Source of the DNA: Streptomyces chartreusis NRRL 3882
Lineage (GTDB): Bacteria; Actinomycetota; Actinomycetes; Streptomycetales; Streptomycetaceae
Assembly: GCF_900236475.1 (NCBI RefSeq)
Contig: NZ_LT963352.1
Span: 7,535,001 to 7,599,000, forward strand
Length of the DNA stretch: 64,000 nucleotides
Direction of reading: 5' to 3'
Made by a program: the position numbers and the translations under genes. Shown in pieces: positions 9,427 to 21,881 of the stretch. Each line of letters starts with the position of its first letter. The first letter of the stretch is position 1. The notes beneath the pieces are model-generated. The model saw only the letters and a program-made list of their open reading frames with translations, did not search any database and had not been told where the DNA came from.

Positions 9427-10110
9427 GTGAGAAGCAGCGGCGACGGTACGGCTGGGGGTGGCCCCGAGCGCAGTCTCAGGGCGAGCGGTCCGTACCCTCC
9501 CCCGGGCTCACGGCTCCGCCCGAGCGGGGGGCGCCCCCAACCGGGCGGCGTGGCTGATCACGTTCCGCAGCGACCGACGGCCGTGCCGAGCAGCGGAGGG
9601 ACGACGTCCATGGCGTCCGAGCAGATCGGCTATCGCGGCCCCACCGCCTGTGCGGCCGCCGGTATCACCTACCGGCAGCTCGACTACTGGGCCCGCACCG
9701 GCCTCGTCGAGCCGAGTGTGCGCCCCGCCTACGGGTCGGGGACGCAGCGGCTGTACAGCTTCCGGGACGTCGTCGTCCTGAAGATCGTCAAGCGGTTCCT
9801 CGACACCGGGGTGTCGCTCCAGAACATCCGCACGGCCGTCCAGCACCTCAGAGAACGCGGTTTCCGCGACCTGGAGCGGATGACGCTGATGAGTGACGGA
9901 GCGACGGTCTACGAGTGCACCTCGCCGGACGAGGTCCATGCCCTGCTCCAAGGGGGTCAGGGCGTCTTCGGGATCGCCGTCGGTGTGGTGTGGCGGGATG
10001 TCGAGAGCGCGCTGTCCCAGCTGCACGGCGAGCGGATCGACACCGGCGAGACCCTGGTCGGGCCCAACCCTGCGGACGAGCTGGCGCGGCGGCGGAACCG
10101 GGCCGTCTGA
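9427..10110 (+). CDS. MerR-family regulator
   Basis: 227 residues. A poorly conserved Gly/Pro/Arg-rich N-terminal 60 residues precede a MerR DNA-binding domain (YRGPTACAAAGI, then YRQLDYWARTGLVEPS) and a short C-terminal domain. It corresponds by position to mycobacterial Rv1830 and closes the FHA-MerR-DUF151-MerR set. GTG 9427 has GGAGG five bases upstream and a promoter in front. An internal ATG at 9610 would remove the low-complexity tail. Targets are unknown. Confidence 0.88.
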   Translation: MRSSGDGTAGGGPERSLRASGPYPPPGSRLRPSGGRPQPGGVADHVPQRPTAVPSSGGTTSMASEQIGYRGPTACAAAGITYRQLDYWARTGLVEPSVRPAYGSGTQRLYSFRDVVVLKIVKRFLDTGVSLQNIRTAVQHLRERGFRDLERMTLMSDGATVYECTSPDEVHALLQGGQGVFGIAVGVVWRDVESALSQLHGERIDTGETLVGPNPADELARRRNRAV

Positions 10111-10201
10111 GTCGTCCGGCAGGGCGGTGGCTTCGTGGTTGTTACCGGCGGGACGTTTCCGCGCCGGGCTGCAAGCGCTTTCTCCCGGGGGCGTAGGTGC
10201 G

Positions 10202-10231
10202 TTGGCGGGGGCGTTGTCAGTGGCGTAGGGC
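10202..10231 (+). promoter_or_regulatory. Promoter of dinB
   Basis: TTGGCG (10202-10207), 18-base spacer, TAGGGC (10226-10231). The predicted start of transcription is only a few bases before the GTG at 10244. No LexA box was seen. Confidence 0.6.
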
Positions 10232-10243
10232 AGCATCGGAGAT

Positions 10244-11647
10244 GTGAGAACCGCGCCCACGATCCTGCATCTCGACATGGATGCCTTCTTCGCCTCGGTG
10301 GAGCAGGCGTCCAAGCCGAGTCTGCGCGGGAAGGCCGTCGTCGTGGGCGGGCTCGGGCCGCGGGGTGTGGTGGCCACGGCGTCGTACGAGGCCAGGGTCT
10401 TCGGTGTGCATTCGGCGATGCCGATGGGGCAGGCCCGGCGGCTCGCGCCCCATGCCGCGTATCTCGTGCCGCGCTTCGGTTTCTACAAGGCGATCAGCGA
10501 GCGGGTGATGGAGCTGCTGCGGGCGTTGTCGCCGCTGGTGGAGCCGCTGAGCCTGGACGAGGCGTTCGTGGACCTGGAGGCCGGTGGAGCGGCCTGGGAC
10601 GAGCAGTCGGCGCGGCTGGTCGGAACGCGGTTGCGCGCGGACATACGGGCCGTCACCGGGCTCACGGGGTCGGTGGGGCTCGCCGCCTCCAAGATGCTCG
10701 CGAAGATCGCTTCGGAGCAGGCCAAGCCGGACGGACTGGTGGTGATCGAGCCGGGGACCGAGCGGGCGATGCTGGGGCCGATGTCGGTGCGGACGTTGCC
10801 GGGGGTCGGGCCGGCGACCGGTGACCATCTGCGGCGGGCCGGGATCACCACGGTCGAGGAGATCGCCGAGGCGGGGGAGGACGAGCTGGTCCGGCTGCTG
10901 GGCAAGGCGCACGGGCACGGGCTCTACGCCATGGCGCTGGCGCGGGACGACCGGCCTGTCGTGGCGGAGCGGGAGGCGAAGTCGGTGTCGGTCGAGGACA
11001 CCTACGACGTGGACATCCACGACCGGGTGCGGGTCGGTCTAGAGGTGCAGCGACTGGCCGATCGGTGTGTGCGGAGGCTGCGCGGGGCGGGGCTGTCCGG
11101 GCGGACCATCGTGCTGAAGGTGCGGCGGTACGACTTCTCGACGCTCACCCGGTCCGAGACGCTGCGCGGACCGACGGACGATCCCGGGGTGATCCGGGAG
11201 GCGGCGGCCAGGCTGCTCGACTCGGTCGACACGACGGGCGGTGTGCGGCTGCTCGGGGTGGGCGTCAGCGGTCTCGCCGACTACACGCAGGAGGATCTCT
11301 TCGCGCAGGCGGCGGGGGAGCGGGCGGAGACGGAGGGGCCCGTCGAGAAGGATGCCGTGGCGCCGGTCGAGGAGCAGCCGGCGCTCGCCGAGCGGCGGTG
11401 GCCCGCCGGGCACGACGTACGGCACACCCTGTTCGGGCACGGGTGGGTGCAGGGCAGCGGTCTGGGGCGGGTCACCGTGCGGTTCGAGACGCCCGGCTCG
11501 GAGCCCGGGCGGGTGCGGACCTTCCGCGTCGACGATCCGGACCTGGAGCCGGCTGATCCGTTGCCCCTGGTGTTATCGAGACCGGAGGAGAGCCCTGGGA
11601 CGGAAGGTGGGGCCGGAGCCGTGGGGCTGCGGTCCGCTGCTCCATAG
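10244..11647 (+). CDS. dinB: DNA polymerase IV (Y family)
   Basis: 467 residues. It shows the Y-family catalytic residues in LHLDMDAFFASVE (residues about 7-19) and SLDEAFVDLE (about 103-112), helix-hairpin-helix residues (TLPGVGPATGDHL), a little-finger domain, and a beta-clamp-binding type motif QEDLF near residue 348. It performs translesion synthesis at stalled forks. Codon 444 (11573-11575) is TTA, the rare leucine codon read by the bldA tRNA in Streptomyces. It falls in the non-conserved tail, so full-length protein may depend on bldA. GTG 10244 agrees with the promoter just upstream. Confidence 0.93.
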   Translation: MRTAPTILHLDMDAFFASVEQASKPSLRGKAVVVGGLGPRGVVATASYEARVFGVHSAMPMGQARRLAPHAAYLVPRFGFYKAISERVMELLRALSPLVEPLSLDEAFVDLEAGGAAWDEQSARLVGTRLRADIRAVTGLTGSVGLAASKMLAKIASEQAKPDGLVVIEPGTERAMLGPMSVRTLPGVGPATGDHLRRAGITTVEEIAEAGEDELVRLLGKAHGHGLYAMALARDDRPVVAEREAKSVSVEDTYDVDIHDRVRVGLEVQRLADRCVRRLRGAGLSGRTIVLKVRRYDFSTLTRSETLRGPTDDPGVIREAAARLLDSVDTTGGVRLLGVGVSGLADYTQEDLFAQAAGERAETEGPVEKDAVAPVEEQPALAERRWPAGHDVRHTLFGHGWVQGSGLGRVTVRFETPGSEPGRVRTFRVDDPDLEPADPLPLVLSRPEESPGTEGGAGAVGLRSAAP

Positions 11648-11662
11648 GTGGCTTGCCGGGCT

Positions 11663-12037
11663 TCAGGCCGTCTCGTCCGTGCCCGCCAACTTGCCGAAGT
11701 CGCGGTCCGCGAGAGGGGGAGGCGCGGTGACGTCGAGGCCGTAGTGGTGGTAGAGCTGCAGCTCTTGCTCCGGGGAGAGGTGGCGGCCCACGCCGAAGTC
11801 GGGGGCGTCCTTGATCAGGGCGCGGTCGAAGGGCACGTGGAGGGCGCCGTCGATCAGTTCGCTGGGCTCGAGGGGGACGAAAGCGTCCCTGCTGAACAGG
11901 CCGGTCCGTATGGCCGCCCATTCCGGCTCGCCGGTGGCGTCGTCGAGGTAGACCTCGTCGATCGTGCCGATCCTGGTTCCGTTGCGGTCGAACGCCTTGC
12001 GGCCGATCAGGTTGCGCGGATCGATATCGGTTCGCAC
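11663..12037 (-). CDS. PRC-barrel domain protein
   Basis: 124 residues on the minus strand. The N-terminal half is a PRC barrel (LIGRKAFDRNGTRIGTIDEV, with DATGEPEWAAIR); the C-terminus is an acidic helix and tail. Such small proteins occur widely in Streptomyces and may bind RNA or proteins; the function is unknown. GTG at 12037 has GGAGGG six bases before it. An ATG further upstream is in frame but has no ribosome binding site. It converges with dinB, leaving 15 bases between the stops. Confidence 0.85.
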   Translation of the reverse strand: MRTDIDPRNLIGRKAFDRNGTRIGTIDEVYLDDATGEPEWAAIRTGLFSRDAFVPLEPSELIDGALHVPFDRALIKDAPDFGVGRHLSPEQELQLYHHYGLDVTAPPPLADRDFGKLAGTDETA

Positions 12038-12160
12038 GGGCCCTCCACATGGGTCGCAACTCATCCGTAAGCACAACAAAACGGCACAATCGGAGAGGTG
12101 GCCACTCGAAGGTTCGTCCGTGAGCCTCGCTGGTACGCTGGCAGCGGCTGCTGACCCCGT

Positions 12161-12350
12161 GCGGGAGAGTCCTCCAGACACCATCGGAGGCGCCGAAGGA
12201 GCAAATCCTCCCCGGAATCTCTCAGGCTCACGTACCGCACGGACGAGGTCACTCTGGAAAGCAGGGCGGGTGTCGACGGCTTCCGCTCTCACCGACGGTG
12301 AAAGCCGGAGGCCTTCGGGCGATCCGGTGAAGCTCTCAGGTTGAGATGAC
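12161..12350 (+). promoter_or_regulatory. Glycine riboswitch, tandem aptamers
   Basis: The first aptamer begins GCGGGAGAGTCCT and contains GCGCCGAAGGAGCAA and AATCTCTCAGGC. The second contains CACTCTGGAAAGC, ACCGACGGTGAAAGCC and GCTCTCAGG. The linker and both halves match the glycine riboswitch, and it lies just upstream of gcvP, the usual target. It should switch on expression of the glycine decarboxylase when glycine is abundant. A TACGCT -10-like element sits at 12134-12139. The 12038-12424 gap is otherwise without a gene. Confidence 0.93.
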
Positions 12351-12424
12351 AGAGGGGGAGGCCGTCCGGGTACCCGTGCCGTGGTGCCCCTCGAAGGTCG
12401 TGTCAGACCAGGAGGCCTCCGCAA

Positions 12425-15310
<2,886 letters not shown>

Positions 15311-15336
15311 TCGGCCGCCCGGTCGTCCGGGCGCAG

Positions 15337-15367
15337 GAGAGGGGCCCCGCACCGCGGAGCCCCTCTC
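15337..15367. terminator. Bidirectional terminator between gcvP and mop
   Basis: A perfect nine-base stem GAGAGGGGC/GCCCCTCTC with a 13-base loop lies between the convergent gcvP and TOBE-domain genes. Confidence 0.75.
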
Positions 15368-15368
15368 G

Positions 15369-15788
15369 TCATTCGGCGGCGAGGGACACCTCGGTCGACT
15401 TGATCAGGGCGACGACGGGGGTTCCGGCCGACAGGCCGAGGTCGTCCGCGGCGTCCCTGGTGATCGCGGCGGTCAGTTCGCCGCCTTCGACGGTGACCCG
15501 CACGGACGCCATCGCGTCACCGGTGGCGATGCCTCTGACCGTGCCGGGGAGCCGGTTGCGGATGGAAAGGCCCTCGACGGGGGCGGTGGCCAGCGAGACC
15601 TCCGTCGACTTCACCAGGGCGCGCACGGCGGTGCCCGGCGTGAGACCGAGGTCGTCCGCCGCCTCGCGGGTGATCGCCGCGGTGAGGGCCTGGCCGCCGG
15701 TGAGGCGCACCCTGACGATCGCCATGGCCTCGCCCGGCGTGACGGCGGTGACGGTGCCGGGAAGCTGGTTGCGGATGCTCAGGCTCAT
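15369..15788 (-). CDS. mop: Molbindin-like protein with two TOBE (Mop) domains
   Basis: 139 residues made of two near-identical Mop/TOBE domains of about 69 residues, each starting LSIRNxLPGTV and ending ALVKSTEVSLA or ALIKSTEVSLA. Proteins of this kind bind molybdate or tungstate and are thought to store or buffer the oxyanion in the cytoplasm. It lies 26 bases after modC in the same orientation, as the last gene of the molybdate operon. The ATG at 15788 gives a complete first domain. Confidence 0.9.
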   Translation of the reverse strand: MSLSIRNQLPGTVTAVTPGEAMAIVRVRLTGGQALTAAITREAADDLGLTPGTAVRALVKSTEVSLATAPVEGLSIRNRLPGTVRGIATGDAMASVRVTVEGGELTAAITRDAADDLGLSAGTPVVALIKSTEVSLAAE

Positions 15789-15814
15789 GGGTGCACGGTA
15801 GCCCGGCGAGCCCC

Positions 15815-16900
<1,086 letters not shown>

Positions 16901-16994
16901 GAGGTTCGCGTCCAGGTGGTCAGGGGGGGCAGAGGGCCGTCATCCGGTTCCGGGCCGTGCCGGCAGGCCCTCGTCCGGCAGTCGGTCCCGGACA

Positions 16995-17825
16995 TCACGA
17001 CGGCGTCATCCAGCGGTCGCGCAGGGCCGCCAGTACCGCGATGGACACCGCCAGCAGTACCAGGCTGAGGGCGATCGCCGCCGCCGGGTCGTTCTGGAGA
17101 GCCAGGTAGACCGCCAGCGGCATGGTCTGGGTGCGGCCCGGGAAGTTGCCCGCGAAGGTGATCGTCGCGCCGAACTCGCCGAGGGCCCGTGCCCAGGCCA
17201 GCACGGCACCGGCCGCGATGCCCGGCGCGATCAGCGGCAGGGTGACCCGGCGGAACGCGGTGAAGCGGGAGGCCCCCAGGGTGGTGGCCGCCTCCTCGTA
17301 GCGCGGGTCGGCGGCCCGCAGGGTGCCCTCCACGCTGATGACGAGGAACGGCATCGCCACGAACGTCTCGGCGAGTACGACACCCGTCGTGGTGAAGGGC
17401 AGGGTGATCCCGAACCAGGAGTCGAGCCACTGCCCGATGACGCCGTTGCGCCCGAAGGCGAGCAGCAGGGCCACACCGCCCACCACCGGCGGCAGCACCA
17501 GGGGCAGGGTCACCAGGGCCCGGACGAAACCCCGGCCGGGGAACCGTGTGCGGGCCAGCAGCCAGGCCAGCGGTACGCCGACGACCAGACTCAGGCCCGT
17601 CGCCGCCGTGGCGCAGAGGAGCGACAGCCGGAGTGCCTCCCACACCTCGGCACTCGTCAGCTGCTCGGGGAGGCCGCGCCACGGCGCCCGTACGAGCAGG
17701 GCGATCAGAGGCAGGAGCAGGAACGCCAGGCCGACCAGGGCGGGCACCAGCAGGGGCACCGGCACCGCTCGTGCCCGGCCACGGGTGCGATCGCGGCGGG
17801 GCCGGCTTTCCAGCGTGTCGGTCAC
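16995..17825 (-). CDS. modB: Molybdate ABC transporter permease
   Basis: 276 residues with an arginine-rich cytoplasmic N-terminus, about six transmembrane segments and the permease EAA loop (EEAATTLGASRFTAFRRVTLP), which docks on ModC. FPGRTQTMPLAVY near the C-terminus is typical of ModB. The GTG start overlaps the modA stop by four bases (GTGA), so the two are coupled. Confidence 0.94.
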   Translation of the reverse strand: MTDTLESRPRRDRTRGRARAVPVPLLVPALVGLAFLLLPLIALLVRAPWRGLPEQLTSAEVWEALRLSLLCATAATGLSLVVGVPLAWLLARTRFPGRGFVRALVTLPLVLPPVVGGVALLLAFGRNGVIGQWLDSWFGITLPFTTTGVVLAETFVAMPFLVISVEGTLRAADPRYEEAATTLGASRFTAFRRVTLPLIAPGIAAGAVLAWARALGEFGATITFAGNFPGRTQTMPLAVYLALQNDPAAAIALSLVLLAVSIAVLAALRDRWMTPS

Positions 17826-18625
17826 GGCTTGAGGAACCCGGCCTCGGAGAGCACCCTCTGGCCCTCGGCGGATCGCACGAGGGCGACGAACGCCTTCGCC
17901 GTCCCGGGGTTGGGGGCGTTCTTGAGCAGGGCGATCGGATAGTCGTTGACGGCCTGGGCCGACTCGGGGAACTCCACGCCGTACACCTTGTCACCCGCCG
18001 CCCGCACGTCGGTCCGGTAGACGACGGCGGCGTCGGCCTCCTTCAGCTCGACCTTGGTCAGGGCGCTCTTGACGTCCTGTTCGTACGAGACGGGGGTGAG
18101 CTTCAGGCCGCCGGTGTCCAGCGCCTTCTGGGCGGCGGCGCCGCACGGCACGGTCTTGTCGCACAGGACGACCTTCAGGCCGGGCTTGGTGAGGTCCTTC
18201 AGGGAGGAGATCCGGTCGGGGTTGCCCGGGGGCGTGGCGATCTCCAGCCGGTTGCGGACGAAGGTGACCGGCGTGTCCGCCGCGTCCTGCTTGTCCGTCA
18301 CGGTCGCCATGGTCTTGGCGCTGGCGGCGGCGAAGACATCGGCCGGGGCGCCGCTGGTGATGCTGGCGGCGAGGGTGTCGCTGCCGCCGAAGTTGAAGGT
18401 GACCTTCGTGCCCGGGTGCTCCTTCTCGAACGTCTTGCCCAGGGCCTTGAAGCTCTCCTCCAGGGAGGCGGCGGCGAAGACGGTGACCGTGCCGGAGGGT
18501 TTCGAAGGGGAGGAGCCCTTGTCCGAGCCGGTGCCGGAGGAGCAGGCGCTCAGAGTCAGCAGCGCGGCTGCGGACACACCGGCGACCTGGAGGATCCGGC
18601 GGGTCCGGTGCGCGGAACGGGTCAT
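17822..18625 (-). CDS. modA: Molybdate-binding lipoprotein
   Basis: 267 residues. A signal peptide ends in the lipobox LSAC, so the mature protein is a lipid-anchored receptor. The ligand-binding domain has the ModA-typical VFAAASLEESF, APADVFAAAS-type segment (GAPADVFAAASA) and a terminal GFLKP. ATG 18625 is chosen because it puts the Arg-rich n-region directly before the hydrophobic core and has GAGGGAG upstream. A longer frame to 18730 would bury the signal peptide. Confidence 0.92.
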   Translation of the reverse strand: MTRSAHRTRRILQVAGVSAAALLTLSACSSGTGSDKGSSPSKPSGTVTVFAAASLEESFKALGKTFEKEHPGTKVTFNFGGSDTLAASITSGAPADVFAAASAKTMATVTDKQDAADTPVTFVRNRLEIATPPGNPDRISSLKDLTKPGLKVVLCDKTVPCGAAAQKALDTGGLKLTPVSYEQDVKSALTKVELKEADAAVVYRTDVRAAGDKVYGVEFPESAQAVNDYPIALLKNAPNPGTAKAFVALVRSAEGQRVLSEAGFLKP

Positions 18626-18676
18626 CTCGGGGCCACTCCCTCGGTGTGCGGGGGAAGAGCCGCTGGGCTCCTCCGA

Positions 18677-18710
18677 TACGCCGATCATACTGACGCATCT
18701 GCGAGGCGTA
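18677..18710. promoter_or_regulatory. Inverted repeat upstream of modA
   Basis: TACGCC (18677-18682) and GGCGTA (18705-18710) face each other 22 bases apart in the 154-base gap between the HTH-TOBE gene and modA. They could be half-sites for that regulator. The arms are short, so this is tentative. Confidence 0.3.
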
Positions 18711-18779
18711 GGTCTGCTGTGGCTTCGCATGAGCCAGGGGAAGAGGGCTGCTGGGTGTGTATGTGCGTTCCTACGGACC

Positions 18780-19175
18780 TCAGACCCGGTCGATATGGAC
18801 GTTCGTCGACTTCACGCGGGCCGTCGCCTCCATGCCGACCTCCAGGCCCAGTTCCTCGACGGCCTCGCGGGTGAGCAGGGAGACGAGGCGGTGCGGGCCG
18901 GCCTGGATCTCCACCTGGGCGGCGACGTCACCGAGCTTGATCGCGGTGACGATGCCGGGGAAGGCGTTGCGGGCCGAGGTGTACGGGGTGTCCTCCTCGG
19001 CGGTGCCGGACCTGGCGAGTTCCACCGAGAACGCGGCCAGGTCCCGTCCGTCGACGAGCCGCCGTCCGGCCTCGTCGCGATGGGTGGTGATGCGGCCCGC
19101 GTCCGCCCAGCGCCGGGCGGTGTCCGGGCTCACGCCGAGCAGTCGTGCTGCCTGGCCGATCGTGTAGGACTGCAT
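18780..19175 (-). CDS. HTH-molbindin regulator (MerR/excisionase-type HTH plus TOBE)
   Basis: 131 residues. Residues 1-50 form a helix-turn-helix of the MerR/excisionase type (YTIGQAARLLGVSPDTARRW). Residues about 65-131 are one Mop/TOBE domain ending ARVKSTNVHIDRV. This is the architecture expected of a molybdate-responsive regulator that replaces ModE in actinobacteria, and it lies directly upstream of modABC on the same strand. The start is ATG 19175: TATCGT lies seven bases upstream, which suggests a leaderless transcript. GTG 19184 is the alternative. Confidence 0.85.
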   Translation of the reverse strand: MQSYTIGQAARLLGVSPDTARRWADAGRITTHRDEAGRRLVDGRDLAAFSVELARSGTAEEDTPYTSARNAFPGIVTAIKLGDVAAQVEIQAGPHRLVSLLTREAVEELGLEVGMEATARVKSTNVHIDRV

Positions 19176-19219
19176 GCCGGTCACGATAGGGGCGTGGGAC
19201 GGGAACGGCGGATGCGGGG

Positions 19220-19251
19220 TTGGCCGTTGGGTATAACGCGATATAGCGTTA
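19220..19251 (+). promoter_or_regulatory. Promoter overlapped by a perfect palindromic operator
   Basis: TTGGCC (19220-19225), 18-base spacer, TAGCGT (19244-19249) reads toward the DUF1707 gene. TAACGCGATATAGCGTTA (19234-19251) is an inverted repeat with six-base perfect arms and covers the -10. A repressor bound here would block this promoter. The site lies between the HTH-TOBE regulator and the DUF1707 gene. Confidence 0.6.
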
Positions 19252-19303
19252 GTCGTCGAGTGGGTGGGCCGGGTGCGTGCCCGGGGAGAGTCGGGGAGAA
19301 GTG

Positions 19304-19900
19304 ATGACGGGGGAACTCTCGCGTACCGGTGGATCGCCCGAGGTGAGGGCCTCGCACGCGGACCGGGACCGGACCGTGGACGTGCTGCGCGTCGCCGCGG
19401 GGGACGGCCGGCTCACCCTGGAGGAGCTCGACGAACGGCTGGAGGCCGCGCTGTCCGCCCGTACGGTGGGCGAGCTCGCGGTGCTGACCGCGGATCTGCC
19501 CGCAGTGGCGGGCGGGACCGGCGTCGACGCCCAGGAGGTCGTCCGGATCGAGCAGGAAGGGTCCTCGACCCGGCGCGGTGACGGCTGGGTGGTGCCGCGG
19601 CGGCTGGAGGTCCGGTCGGCGTGGGGCGAGGTGACGCTCGACTTCACCGACGCGGTGATCACCCAGGACACGCTGCACATCGACCTGGCCATGCGGGCCG
19701 GGGCCCTGAAGCTGCTGACCCGGCCGGGGGTCGTGGTGGACACCGGCGCGCTCGTGACGAACTACTCCCAGATCAAGGCGCGTGCGGCGGCGGACGCCCC
19801 GGTCGTGCTGCGGGTACGGATCACCGGCGAGATCAACTACGGGCAGATCGTGGTGCGCCCGCCCCGCAGGGGCTTCGGCCGGCGGAGACCGACGGCCTGA
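19304..19900 (+). CDS. DUF1707 domain protein
   Basis: 198 residues. The N-terminus is a DUF1707 domain (VRASHADRDRTVDVLRVAAG, then RLTLEELDERLEAAL), followed by a beta-rich C-terminal half resembling the putative cell-wall-active or LiaF-like fold. No transmembrane segment is present. Streptomyces genomes carry many such proteins of unknown role. ATG 19304 follows GGGGAGAA; GTG 19301 is equally close. Its stop is one base from the stop of the convergent permease gene. Confidence 0.8.
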   Translation: MTGELSRTGGSPEVRASHADRDRTVDVLRVAAGDGRLTLEELDERLEAALSARTVGELAVLTADLPAVAGGTGVDAQEVVRIEQEGSSTRRGDGWVVPRRLEVRSAWGEVTLDFTDAVITQDTLHIDLAMRAGALKLLTRPGVVVDTGALVTNYSQIKARAAADAPVVLRVRITGEINYGQIVVRPPRRGFGRRRPTA

Positions 19901-19901
19901 C

Positions 19902-21881
19902 TCAGCCCACGTGCACCCTCGGCCGCCGCTTCCGGTCCGGTTCCGCCTCGCGCAGGACCTCGCGGGTCACCGGGGCGACTTCGCCCTGCCCGAACAGGAA
20001 GAAGCGCAGGAGGTTGGCGAAGGGGCCCCCTTCGGTCCACTCGAAGTAGATGTGCGGGGTGCGGCCGGTCATGTCCCGGACGTGCAGGAGGAGCGCGGCC
20101 AGGGCGTTGGGGATGGAGGAGGACTCCAGGGTCAGGACGCGGTAGCGGCCGTGGAGTACGTCGCCGCGTACGGTCAGGCCCGCCTCGAACTCGGACGGGT
20201 CGGTGACCGTCACCTCGACGAAGACGAAGTCCTCCTGCCCGGATACGTCGTTGTCGTGCCGGATCTGCTCGATCTTGTCGCGGTACTCGGCGATGTCGCG
20301 CCGGTCGGGTTCGTTGGCGATGAACCGCATCCGTCGGCTGGCCATGTCCCGGACGAAACGCTCCGCCATGGAGTCCAGCGTCACGCTGGTCACGCGGAGT
20401 TCGAACGACCGGGCCAGCCGGGACAGCAGGGAGACCAGGATGATGCCGGCGATGAAGCAGGCGCCGATCTTCACGCCGTCCGGGCGCTCGATGACGTTCG
20501 CGACCGTCGTGTAGAGGAACACCGCGGAGATGACCGCGAAGGCGATGGTCCAGTTCCGCTGCCGTGCCTTGCGGGCGGCGATGGTCACCGCGATGGCCGC
20601 GGAGCTGATGAGGACCAGCACACCGGTGGCGTAGGCGCCGCCCTGCGCGTTGACATCGGCGTCGAAGATCCAGGTGACGAGGAAGGCGATCAGCGTGAAG
20701 ACGATGACCATGGGGCGGACGGCCCTGGCCCAGTGCGGTGCCATGCCGTAGCGGGGGAGGTAGCGCGGCATCAGATTGAGCAGGCCGGCCATCGCGGAGG
20801 CGCCGGCGAACCACAGGATGGCGATCGTCGAGGCGTCGTAGACGGTGCCGAAGGTGTTGCCCAGGTACTGGTGCGCCAGATAGGCCAGCGCACGCCCGTT
20901 GGCCTGGCCGCCCGCCTCGAACTCCTTCTCCGGGATGAGGAGCGTGGTGATGAAGCTGGTGGTGATCAGGAAGCCGCTCATGATGAGGGCGGCCGTGGTG
21001 AGCAGTTTCTTCGTGTCGCGGATGCGGCCGGCCGGCCGTTCCTCCGTGTCGTCCGGGTCGCCCTTGACGTGCGGCATCACGGCCACGCCGGTCTCGAACC
21101 CGGAGAGGCCGAGGGCCAGCTTCGGGAAGACGAGCAGGGCCACGCCGATCATGACGAAGACATTGCTGTGCTGAGTGGTGAGGGCACCGGCCCAGTCGGT
21201 GACCACATGGCCCGCGGTGACCACGTGGTAGAAGCCGACGGCCACCACGACCACGTTGAGCGCGAGGTAGGCGCCCACCAGGGCGACCGCGACACCGATG
21301 GCCTCCAGGAAGCCCTTGAGGAACACCGCGCCGAGCAGTGCCACGAGGACGAGCGTGATCAGCATCTGCTTGTCGTGCAGGACGCCGGTCAGATGAGGGT
21401 TCTCCACGAGGTGGGTGGATGCGTCGGCGGCCGACAGGGTGATGGTGATCAGGAAGTCGGTGGCGGCGAAGCCCAGCAGGGTCAGCACGAACAGCTTGCC
21501 CTGCCAGAAGGAGAGCAGCCGCTCCAGCATCGCGATCGAGCCCTCGCCGTGCGGGCTCTCCTCGGCCACCCGGCGGTAGACCGGCAGGGCGCCCGCCAGG
21601 GTGACGATGACCAGCACGATCGTCGCGACCGGCGACAGCAGCCCGGCGGCGAGCGCCGCGATGCCCGGCTGGTAGCCGAGCGTGGAGAAGTAGTCGACGC
21701 CGGTCAGGCACATCACCCGCCACCAGCGCTGGCCCTTGTGCGGGGGCTCCGGTTCGGCATGGGGCCCGGTGTGGCCGCCGCCCTTGCCCATGTCGGACAG
21801 ACCCTCCAGCATCCAGGCGCGCAGGCGACTGGGTGGAGCGGGCTCCGTACGGCTCGGCGGCGGGTGCTCAGTGGTGGCCAT
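19902..21881 (-). CDS. APC-superfamily permease with C-terminal soluble domain
   Basis: 659 residues. A hydrophilic N-terminus (about 1-55) precedes roughly twelve transmembrane segments, starting with LTGVDYFSTLGYQPGIAALA, the discontinuous first helix typical of the APC fold. A C-terminal soluble region of about 170 residues contains RFVRDMASRRMRFIANEPDR. The layout resembles amino acid permeases and the KimA-like potassium transporters; the substrate cannot be assigned. No c-di-AMP (ydaO) riboswitch was recognised in the 786 bases upstream. Confidence 0.8.
   Translation of the reverse strand: MATTEHPPPSRTEPAPPSRLRAWMLEGLSDMGKGGGHTGPHAEPEPPHKGQRWWRVMCLTGVDYFSTLGYQPGIAALAAGLLSPVATIVLVIVTLAGALPVYRRVAEESPHGEGSIAMLERLLSFWQGKLFVLTLLGFAATDFLITITLSAADASTHLVENPHLTGVLHDKQMLITLVLVALLGAVFLKGFLEAIGVAVALVGAYLALNVVVVAVGFYHVVTAGHVVTDWAGALTTQHSNVFVMIGVALLVFPKLALGLSGFETGVAVMPHVKGDPDDTEERPAGRIRDTKKLLTTAALIMSGFLITTSFITTLLIPEKEFEAGGQANGRALAYLAHQYLGNTFGTVYDASTIAILWFAGASAMAGLLNLMPRYLPRYGMAPHWARAVRPMVIVFTLIAFLVTWIFDADVNAQGGAYATGVLVLISSAAIAVTIAARKARQRNWTIAFAVISAVFLYTTVANVIERPDGVKIGACFIAGIILVSLLSRLARSFELRVTSVTLDSMAERFVRDMASRRMRFIANEPDRRDIAEYRDKIEQIRHDNDVSGQEDFVFVEVTVTDPSEFEAGLTVRGDVLHGRYRVLTLESSSIPNALAALLLHVRDMTGRTPHIYFEWTEGGPFANLLRFFLFGQGEVAPVTREVLREAEPDRKRRPRVHVG

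Noticed and set aside
19175..19251. The TAACGC palindrome as the operator of the HTH-TOBE gene's own promoter
   Set aside because: It lies about 45 bases upstream of that gene's -10 and overlaps the opposite promoter instead. Autoregulation is possible but not favoured.
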